From contig NZ_CP018870.1 in the NCBI RefSeq assembly GCF_001941845.1, positions 7,044,001 through 7,108,000 of the forward strand: 64,000 nucleotides of DNA. The letters run 5' to 3'. The position numbers and the translations under genes are program-made. Position 1 is the first letter of the stretch, and each line of letters starts with the position of its first letter. This DNA comes from Streptomyces sp. TN58 (GTDB lineage: Bacteria > Actinomycetota > Actinomycetes > Streptomycetales > Streptomycetaceae). Below the pieces are notes generated by a model, which saw only the letters and a program-made list of their open reading frames with translations, ran no database searches and was not told the DNA's origin. Positions 57,519-64,000 of the stretch are shown one piece after another.

Positions 57519-59027
57519 TCAGCCCGGCGCGGTCCGGTCGCCCCGCTCGCGGGGTTCGAGCGGCGGGGAGGACAGCGCGCAGTGCGTGTGGCACTGCGGG
57601 TGGCACACGCCGGGCGCGGGGGAGCGTACGGTCGCCCAGGCCACGGCGGCTCCGAGCACCAGGGCCCCCGCGCACCACGGCATGGCCCGCCCGAACGCCG
57701 CGTCGAACTGCGTCGCCGAGAGGTACGACTCCGGGCCCATCCCGGCCAGCAGCGGCAGCGCCGCCACGGCGAGCAGACCGGCCGCGCGCGCCGCGGCGTT
57801 GTTGATGCCGCTGGCCAGGCCCGCCCGCCCCGGGTCGACGGAGGACAGCACGGTCGCCGTCAGCGGCGCCACCAGGGTCACCATCCCCAGCCCCATCACC
57901 ACCATCGCCGGCAGTACGTCCGCCACGTACGAGGCCCCGGGGCCCACCCGCAGCGTCAGCAGAATCCCGGCCGCGCACAGCAGCGGACCCGCGGTGAGCG
58001 GGACGCGCGGCCCGATCCGCTCGCCGATCTCGCCCGAGCGGGCCGACAGCAGCAGCATCAGCAGCGTCGTCGGCAGCAGCGCCGCACCCGCGCCCAGTGC
58101 CGAGTACCCGGCCACCACCTGGAGCTGGAGCACCACGAGGAAGAAGAAGCCGCTGAAGGCCGCGTACACGCACAGGGTGACGAGGTTGACGGCCGTGAAC
58201 TGGCGCGAGGCGAAGATGTCCGGCGGCACCATCGGATCGGCCCGGTGCCGCTCCACCCAGACGAAGGCGGCGCCGAGCAGCACCCCCCCCACCGCCGCGG
58301 CGATCACCGGCGCGGTGCCCGACGACGCCTCGATCAGCGCGTAGGTGACCAGGCCCAGCGCGCCCGCGCCCAGCACCGCCCCCGCCACGTCGAAGCGGCC
58401 GTGCGCCTGCGGGTCCCGGGACTCCGGTACGTGCCGCAGCGCCACCGGCACGCACAGCGCGGCCACCGGCACGTTCAGCAGGAACACCCACCGCCAGCCG
58501 GGCCCGTCCACCAGCCAGCCGCCGAGGAACGGCCCCACGGCCGCGCCCACCCCGCCCAGCCCCGACCACAGGCCCACCGCGCGGCCCTTGTCCCCGGCCC
58601 GGATCGAGCCCTGGATCAGGGCGAGGGAGCCGGGCGTGAGCAGCGCCCCGCCGATGCCCTGCAGGGCCCGGGCGGCCACCAGAACCCCGGCGTTCGGGGC
58701 GATCCCGCACAGCAGGGAGCCCACCGCGAACCACACCGTGCCCAGCACGAAGATCCGCCGCCGGCCGAAGCGGTCGCCCAGCGCCCCGCCGACCAGGATC
58801 AGCCCGGCCAGGGTGAGCAGGTAGGCGTTCACCGTCCACTGGAGCACCGCCAGATCGGCGTCGAGGTCCTCCCCGATACGCGGGAGTGCCACGTTCACCA
58901 CGGTCGAGTCCAGCATGGCCATGGTCGACCCGAGCACCGTGGCCAGCAGGATCCACCGGCCGCGCGCCGAAGCCAGCGGGACGGCGGTCTCGGGCGGCAC
59001 GTCGGGCGACTCGGCGGGCACGGTCAT
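57519..59027 (-). CDS. MFS drug:proton antiporter, EmrB/QacA (14-TM) family
   Basis: A 502-residue transporter of the DHA2 family. It contains motif D1 (ATVLGSTMAMLDSTVVNVALPRIGEDL), motif A (GALGDRFGRRRIFVLG) and motif C-like residues (GSLALIQGSI, GLGGVGAAVGPFLGGWLVDGPGWRWVFLLNVP). Fourteen helices are expected. The C-terminal ~35 residues are cytoplasmic and contain CHPQCHTHC, an unusual Cys/His cluster. ATG 59027 starts the conserved part. Substrate unknown; drug or metabolite efflux is likely. Divergent from the large subtilase gene. Confidence 0.92.
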   Translation of the reverse strand: MTVPAESPDVPPETAVPLASARGRWILLATVLGSTMAMLDSTVVNVALPRIGEDLDADLAVLQWTVNAYLLTLAGLILVGGALGDRFGRRRIFVLGTVWFAVGSLLCGIAPNAGVLVAARALQGIGGALLTPGSLALIQGSIRAGDKGRAVGLWSGLGGVGAAVGPFLGGWLVDGPGWRWVFLLNVPVAALCVPVALRHVPESRDPQAHGRFDVAGAVLGAGALGLVTYALIEASSGTAPVIAAAVGGVLLGAAFVWVERHRADPMVPPDIFASRQFTAVNLVTLCVYAAFSGFFFLVVLQLQVVAGYSALGAGAALLPTTLLMLLLSARSGEIGERIGPRVPLTAGPLLCAAGILLTLRVGPGASYVADVLPAMVVMGLGMVTLVAPLTATVLSSVDPGRAGLASGINNAAARAAGLLAVAALPLLAGMGPESYLSATQFDAAFGRAMPWCAGALVLGAAVAWATVRSPAPGVCHPQCHTHCALSSPPLEPRERGDRTAPG

Positions 59028-59205
59028 GCCTTCAGGCTGGCGCGCCCGGCGGGGAAGGGCCACCGGGCGGGGCGCCCGCAGGTGACCGCGGGGACGGCTC
59101 ATAAGGCCCTCTTGTAATGAGCATGACGTCTACTTCACCATGACCCGCGCACGTCACGCGCACCCTTCCCGCACATCCCGCACACGGCGTACGAGGAGAC
59201 AACAC

Positions 59206-62200
59206 GTGGCCCAACGCGACAAGCGGCCCCCACGCGGCTTACGGCCCACAAGGCCGGCCCGGCCCGCACGGCCCGCCCGGTCCTTACGCACGGCGCTCGC
59301 CGCCCTCACCTCCGTCCTGCTGCTCCCGCTCGGCGCGGGAGCCGCCGCAGCCGCACCCGACCCCGGCACCGGCGCGCCGAGCGCGGCCGAGCGCAAGATC
59401 GAACCGAAGCTCCGCGCCCAGCTCGACAGCGCGGCCAAGGCCGTCTTCTGGGTCTACCTCGACAGCGCCGCCGACCTCACCGCCGCGGGGAAGCAGCAGA
59501 CCCGCGCCGCCAAGGCCGAGACCGTGCTGAGGACGAAGAAGGAGCACGCCGCGCGCAGCCAGGCCGACGTCGTCAAGGCACTCGAAGGCGCCGGGGCCGA
59601 GTACACCTCGTACTGGATCGTCAACGCCGTCCGCGTCGTCGGCACCGAAAAGCTCGCCGGCACCCTCGCCCAGCGCCCCGAGGTGGCCCGGATCGACGCC
59701 GACGACAAGGTCGACCTCCCCAAGCCCGCCGAGGGCGAGCGCGAGAAGGCCGTCGCCGACGCCGTCGAGTGGAACATCGACCGGATCAAGGCGCCCCAGG
59801 TGTGGGACCGGATCGGGGTCCGCGGCGAGGGCATCGTCGTCGCCAACATCGACAGCGGCGTCGACTTCACGCACCCGGCCGTGGCGGGCCAGTACCGCGG
59901 CCGGAACGCGGACGGCACCCACTCCCACGCCTACAACTGGTTCGACCCGGCGGGCGTCTGCGCGGGCGCCGCACCCTGCGACAACAACGACCACGGCACC
60001 CACACCATGGGCACGATGGTCGGCGACGACGGCGGCGCCAACAAGATCGGCGTCGCCCCCGGCGCGAAGTGGATCGCCGCCAAGGGCTGCGAGTCCAACT
60101 CCTGCTCCGAGGCCTCGCTGCTCGCCTCCGGCCAGTGGATCGTCGCCCCGACCGACCTCGACGGACAGAACCCCCGGCCCGACCTGGCCCCGCACATCGT
60201 CAACAACTCCTGGGGCGGCAGCGGCGGCGACACCTGGTACCAGCAGATCGTCGACACCTGGCGGGCCGCCGGCATCTTCCCGGCCTTCTCCAACGGCAAC
60301 GCCGGACCCGGCTGCTCCACCAGCGGCTCACCCGGCGACTACGCCAGCTCCTACAGCTCCGGCGCCTTCGACATCAACAACGCCGTCGCCTCCTTCTCCT
60401 CCCGCGGCGCCGGACCCGGCGGCATCGTCAAGCCGAACATCTCCGCCCCCGGCGTGAACGTCCGCTCCTCCGTGCCCGGCGGCGCGTACGAGGCCTTCTC
60501 CGGCACCTCCATGGCCTCACCGCACACCGCGGCGGCCGTGGCCCTGCTGTGGTCCGCCGCCCCGTCCCTCGAAGGCGACGTCGCGCAGACCGAGTCCCTC
60601 CTCGACGGCACCGCCCTGGACACCGACAGCGCCCAGTGCGGCGGCAGCGCCGCCGACAACAACGTCTTCGGCGAGGGCCGGCTCGACGTCCTCGCCGCCG
60701 TCGAAGCGGCCCCGCGCGGCGCGCTCGGCGCGCTCGGCGGCACCGTCCGCTCCGACGGCCGGCCGCTCGCGGGCGTGAAGGTCACCGCCGACGGACCCAT
60801 CGACCGTACGGCCACCACGGCCGCCGACGGCAGCTACAGCTTCCCGGCCCTCTCGGTGGGCGAGTACACCCTGACCGCCGCCAAGTTCGGCTACGGGCAG
60901 CAGACCGCCACCGCCACGGTGACCGAGAACGCCACCGCCACCGGCGACTTCACCCTCACCCAGGCCCCCTCCGGCAAGGTCACCGGCACCGTCGCCGCAC
61001 CCTCCGGCCCGGCCGCGGGGGCAGCCGTCACCATCGCCGACACCCCGGTGACCGCCACCACCGACGCACAGGGCCGCTTCGAGGTCACCCTCCCGCACGG
61101 CACCTACCGGGTGAACGCCACCCACCCCTCCCGCTGCCTCAGCCCCGGCACCGCCGAGGCCACCGTCGGCGGCGACACCACCGTCACCGTGAACCTGCCC
61201 GAACGTACCGACGGCTACGGCCACGCCTGCGCCACCGCGGGCGACCGGCCGTACACGGCGGGCAGCCGGCAGCTCGCACTCACCGGAGACAACACCACCG
61301 AACGCGTCGACCTGCCCTTCCCGCTGCCGCTGTACGGAAAGACGTACGCCCAGGCCTGGATCGGCACCAACGGCACGGTCAGCTTCGGCGGGAACCACAC
61401 CGGCGACATCAACGGGGACCTCCCGAGCACGGCGACGCCCAACGCGGCCCTCTACCCCTTCTGGGACGACCTGGTCGTCGGCGCGGCCGGCAGCGGCTCG
61501 GGCGTCTTCACCGCCGTCACCGGCACCGCCCCGCACCGCAGCTACGTGATCGAGTGGCGCCAGGTGTCCCACTGGTCGGCGCAGGCCGACAAGTTCTCCT
61601 TCTCCGCCGCCATCGGCGAGGACGGCACCGTCACCTACTCCTACAAGGACACCGGCGGCACGGGCATCAAGGGCGGCTCCACCGCCACGGTCGGCGTGGA
61701 GAACGCCACCGGAACCGACGCCTTCACGTACTCCTTCAGCACCCCGGTCATCACCGACGGCCTGTCCGTCGCCTTCCGCACCACCAAGAGCGGCGTCGTC
61801 GCCGGCCGGGTCCTCGACGCCAACGACGGCAACGGCGTCGCCGGAGCCACCGTGACCGTCGGCACCGGCGACAGCGCGGTCTCCGCGACCACCGCCGCCG
61901 ACGGCGGGTACGTCGTCCAGAGCCCCTCCGGATCGCGCACCGTCTCCCTCACGGCGGCGCAGTACGAGCCCGCCACGGCCACGGTGGAGGTCAGGGCCGC
62001 CGACGTCACGACGGTGACGCAGTCCCTGCGCACCGGCAGGGTGACCGCGTCCACCCCGGCGCTGGAGGTCGTACTCCCGGCCGGCGGGCAGCGGACCCGC
62101 ACCCTGGAACTCACCAACCCCGGCCTCGGCACGGCGTTCACGGTGTCCGAGGACGCCGCATGGCTGACGGCCGCACCGGCCGGCGGCGACCTGCCCACGG

Positions 62201-62823
62201 GCGGGAAGGCACCGGTCACCCTCTCGGTCGACACGGGCGGACTGGCCCCCGGCACGGTCCTCACCGCCGACCTGAAGATCACCTCGGCGAGCGGCCGCAC
62301 CCCGGTACTCATCGTCCCGGTCAAGGTCGTCGTCCCCCGCTACCAGGTCGGCCTGGACGCCGGATCCGGCTACGGCTCCACCGACGCCCTCGGCGACGCC
62401 TGGTCCCCGGACCGCAAGTACACGCCGGGCTCGTACGGGTACCAGGGCAACGGCACCGTCCGGTCCACCGGCCGCACCATCGCCGGCACCGACGAGCAGC
62501 GGCTCTTCCGCAACGCCCGCGAGGGCATGTACGAGTACCGCTTCGACAACGTGCCGAACGGCACCTACACGGTGGAGCTCGGCTTCGCCGAGCTGTCCTC
62601 CACCAAGCCGGACAAACGCGTCTTCGACGTCCTCGCCGAAGGCACGCAGGTCCTGCCCTCCCTCGACATCGCGCTTGAGGCGGGCACCTACACGGCCCTG
62701 ACCCGCACGTACACGGTCACCGTCACGGACGGGGTGCTCAACATCCGCTTCGTGACGCACTCCGGATTCGGCAAGCCCCTGCTGAACACCCTCCGGGTCA
62801 CCGACCGCCCCGACAAGGGCTGA
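59206..62823 (+). CDS. very large secreted subtilisin-like protease, multidomain
   Basis: A ~1205-residue exoprotein. It has a basic N-region and Sec signal (LRTALAALTSVLLLPLGAGAAAAA), an I9-type propeptide, and an S8 domain with Asp216 (NIDSGVDFTHP), His263 (NNDHGTHTMGT) and Ser435 (SGTSMASPHTAA). Two carboxypeptidase-regulatory-like repeats (GTVRSDGRPLAGVKVTADG, GTVAAPSGPAAGAAVTI) follow, then an NIDO-like region, a third such repeat (GRVLDANDGNGVAGATVTVG) and a C-terminal malectin-like domain (VGLDAGSGYGSTDALGDAWSPD). GTG 59206 is chosen over ATG 59140 because AGGAGA is well spaced before it. The plan resembles bacillopeptidase F-type proteases. Confidence 0.92.
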   Translation: MAQRDKRPPRGLRPTRPARPARPARSLRTALAALTSVLLLPLGAGAAAAAPDPGTGAPSAAERKIEPKLRAQLDSAAKAVFWVYLDSAADLTAAGKQQTRAAKAETVLRTKKEHAARSQADVVKALEGAGAEYTSYWIVNAVRVVGTEKLAGTLAQRPEVARIDADDKVDLPKPAEGEREKAVADAVEWNIDRIKAPQVWDRIGVRGEGIVVANIDSGVDFTHPAVAGQYRGRNADGTHSHAYNWFDPAGVCAGAAPCDNNDHGTHTMGTMVGDDGGANKIGVAPGAKWIAAKGCESNSCSEASLLASGQWIVAPTDLDGQNPRPDLAPHIVNNSWGGSGGDTWYQQIVDTWRAAGIFPAFSNGNAGPGCSTSGSPGDYASSYSSGAFDINNAVASFSSRGAGPGGIVKPNISAPGVNVRSSVPGGAYEAFSGTSMASPHTAAAVALLWSAAPSLEGDVAQTESLLDGTALDTDSAQCGGSAADNNVFGEGRLDVLAAVEAAPRGALGALGGTVRSDGRPLAGVKVTADGPIDRTATTAADGSYSFPALSVGEYTLTAAKFGYGQQTATATVTENATATGDFTLTQAPSGKVTGTVAAPSGPAAGAAVTIADTPVTATTDAQGRFEVTLPHGTYRVNATHPSRCLSPGTAEATVGGDTTVTVNLPERTDGYGHACATAGDRPYTAGSRQLALTGDNTTERVDLPFPLPLYGKTYAQAWIGTNGTVSFGGNHTGDINGDLPSTATPNAALYPFWDDLVVGAAGSGSGVFTAVTGTAPHRSYVIEWRQVSHWSAQADKFSFSAAIGEDGTVTYSYKDTGGTGIKGGSTATVGVENATGTDAFTYSFSTPVITDGLSVAFRTTKSGVVAGRVLDANDGNGVAGATVTVGTGDSAVSATTAADGGYVVQSPSGSRTVSLTAAQYEPATATVEVRAADVTTVTQSLRTGRVTASTPALEVVLPAGGQRTRTLELTNPGLGTAFTVSEDAAWLTAAPAGGDLPTGGKAPVTLSVDTGGLAPGTVLTADLKITSASGRTPVLIVPVKVVVPRYQVGLDAGSGYGSTDALGDAWSPDRKYTPGSYGYQGNGTVRSTGRTIAGTDEQRLFRNAREGMYEYRFDNVPNGTYTVELGFAELSSTKPDKRVFDVLAEGTQVLPSLDIALEAGTYTALTRTYTVTVTDGVLNIRFVTHSGFGKPLLNTLRVTDRPDKG

Positions 62824-62832
62824 CCCGGTGAA

Positions 62833-62858
62833 GGGCGGGTGCCGACCGGCACCCGCCC
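62833..62858 (+). terminator. terminator of the large protease gene
   Basis: GGGCGGGTGCCG and CGGCACCCGCCC form a 12-bp stem with a tight two-base centre, 10 bp after the stop codon. Confidence 0.8.
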
Positions 62859-62975
62859 CCTCCGTCCTACCGGTACACGGTCCCCCGGGCCGCTCCGGCC
62901 CATTCGAGTGGCGGGAGCGGCCCGTCGGCGCGACCTGCCGGAGGCCGGCGTCGCGGGTCGCTAACGTGAGCGACC

Positions 62976-63797
62976 ATGACGCTCCTGAGCGACCAGGCAT
63001 ACGCCGTCCGGGCCCTCGTGGAGTCCGCCGATCCCGGGGCGGTGTGGGCCGTGGGCGGACCCGACGGCACCCTCGCGAGCTCGGACGGGGAGCAGCAGTG
63101 CCACGACGTCGGCGGCCTCACCGCCGTCCTCGCCCTGTGGCCGGTGGTCGGGACGCTCGTCGACGAGGGCGCGCTGCGGCTGCACACCCCCCTGGCCGCA
63201 TACGGGGACCAGGCCGCGGCGGGCGCCCCCGCCGGGACCACCGCCCACCAGCTCCTCACCCACCCCGGGGGCACGGCCGCCCTCACCCGCCTCGTCGAAC
63301 ACCTCTCCGGCAGCGCCCTCGCCGACCTCGCGGCCGCACGCGTCTGGCACCCCCTGGGTATGACCCGCACCCGCCTCGCCGACGGCACCCTCCACGCGCC
63401 CCTCGCCGACCTCGCCCTCTTCCTGGCGCACCTGCTCCACCTGAGCGCCCCGAGCACCGCCGGCGCCCCGGATGCGGCGGGACCCGCGGCGGAGCCGGGC
63501 GGCGCATCCAACCCGCCGCCCCTCACCCGAGACTGGACGGCGGAATCCCTCCGCATCCGCACGGGCGAACTCACCCCCGCCCGCGGACTCCTCTGGCACC
63601 CCGCCCCGCACGGCGTCTGGACCCACCACGCAGACACCGACCCGGGCCCCGCCGTCTGGGTCTCCCCCCGCCACCACCGCTGGGCGGTCCTGCTCCCCGC
63701 CGCCGGCGGCCCGCTGCGCACCGCCTTCGGCGAAGCCGTCTTCGCCCCCGGCGCATCCACCCGCGGCAGCGGGTCGGACGGGATCCCCCGGCCGTAG
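62976..63797 (+). CDS. beta-lactamase/serine-hydrolase-like protein lacking the catalytic Ser-x-x-Lys
   Basis: A 273-residue protein with the fold markers of class C beta-lactamase-related hydrolases: GTLVDEGALRLHTPLAAYG, HQLLTHPGG, WHPLGMTRTRLADG and a late VWVSPRHHRWAVLLPAAGG strand. Where the family has S-x-x-K (usually SVTK or SMTK) this protein reads HDVGGLTAVLAL, so the nucleophile is missing. There is no signal peptide. It is probably a non-catalytic binding protein or an enzyme using other residues. Intact codon bias argues against simple decay. Confidence 0.72.
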   Translation: MTLLSDQAYAVRALVESADPGAVWAVGGPDGTLASSDGEQQCHDVGGLTAVLALWPVVGTLVDEGALRLHTPLAAYGDQAAAGAPAGTTAHQLLTHPGGTAALTRLVEHLSGSALADLAAARVWHPLGMTRTRLADGTLHAPLADLALFLAHLLHLSAPSTAGAPDAAGPAAEPGGASNPPPLTRDWTAESLRIRTGELTPARGLLWHPAPHGVWTHHADTDPGPAVWVSPRHHRWAVLLPAAGGPLRTAFGEAVFAPGASTRGSGSDGIPRP

Positions 63798-63884
63798 CGC
63801 TCGGAGCGCGCACCGCGCGAGCGGGACGTACGGTGATGCCGATGTCACCGGCCGTTGTCTCGTTCCCGCCGCGGAGGTACACGG

Positions 63885-64000
63885 ATGCGTACGGTCCAAG
63901 GGGCCGCCCTCGACGGGCTCAGGGCCCGGGTACGGGCCCTCGCGCTACGGACCGGGCTGCCGGTGCGGTCCACGCGGGGCGAGCCCCGGCCACCCGCCGC
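63885..64000 (+). CDS. unidentified gene, 5' end only (cut by window edge)
   Basis: ATG 63885 with GGAGGT seven bases upstream opens a frame that stays open to the window end (39 codons). The visible product MRTVQGAALDGLRARVRALA is basic and helical. Too short to assign to a family. Confidence 0.55.
   Translation, partial: MRTVQGAALDGLRARVRALALRTGLPVRSTRGEPRPPA

Noticed and set aside
59769..62678. 969-codon alternative frame inside the large protease gene
   Set aside because: Arg/His-rich shadow; the true frame carries the catalytic triad and domain repeats.

Overview
The window is a stretch of Streptomyces (or close actinomycete) chromosome. Base composition is very GC-rich with strong third-codon-position GC. 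GTG starts, four-base start/stop overlaps and Tat or Sec leaders are common. It carries a melC tyrosinase operon and a DasR-type operator in front of a chitinase gene. No housekeeping backbone cluster and no complete antibiotic cluster is visible, so it looks like arm-proximal or otherwise variable chromosome.

Layout. 1-9.8 kb: end of an alpha/beta hydrolase, a FhuF-type iron-sulfur protein, a Tat hydrolase, a secreted subtilase, then dctA divergent from a CitA/CitB-type two-component pair with a Crp-like box between them, then melC1-melC2. 10-16.3 kb: an erythromycin-esterase-family gene divergent from a double-HTH MerR regulator across a perfect palindrome, an ArsR regulator coupled to an MFS exporter, glutamate decarboxylase and a methyltransferase. 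16.4-24.7 kb: a SnoaL protein, a single-polypeptide ECF sigma/zinc anti-sigma-like/transmembrane/CAP protein, a serpin, a chitinase, tRNA-Trp, a secreted nuclease/phosphatase-fold protein and an Eis-like acetyltransferase.

24.7-33.2 kb holds many poorly known products. These include a duplicated pair of small secreted Asn-rich proteins, a severed cobalamin riboswitch joined to the tail of a broken ABC ATPase gene, a CocE/NonD hydrolase, two coupled unknown genes joined by a His-rich microsatellite, a DUF2975/XRE pair with twin operators, an allene-oxide-cyclase-like secreted protein, and PRC-barrel and CsbD stress proteins. 33.4-44.3 kb is the accessory region. It contains small orphan genes, genes with in-frame stops or frameshifts, an orphan CDI-type immunity protein, a decayed IS5-family element, the tail of a Tn554-like integrase with its DUF6262 partner, and one apparently intact IS5-family insertion sequence with a target duplication.

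44.4-64 kb returns to ordinary gene density: GlsB-like membrane protein, aldo/keto reductase, an ABC exporter whose ATPase is fused to an extracytoplasmic hydrolase, ATP-dependent DNA ligase, HPP membrane protein, XRE-cupin regulator with twin operators, a reductase/AhpD-like pair, cholesterol oxidase, an MFS drug exporter, a very large secreted subtilase and a degenerate serine-hydrolase homologue.

The most notable items are: (i) two copies of a small terminal-inverted-repeat element, at 24.1 and 45.9 kb, each of which supplies the stop codon of the gene before it; (ii) the sigma-to-CAP fusion; (iii) the hydrolase-ABC fusion; (iv) the orphaned riboswitch; and (v) the CCTTGG repeat cluster in front of a zinc-finger-like orphan gene. 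Gene calls rest on recognisable motifs and synteny read by eye; no database search was possible.
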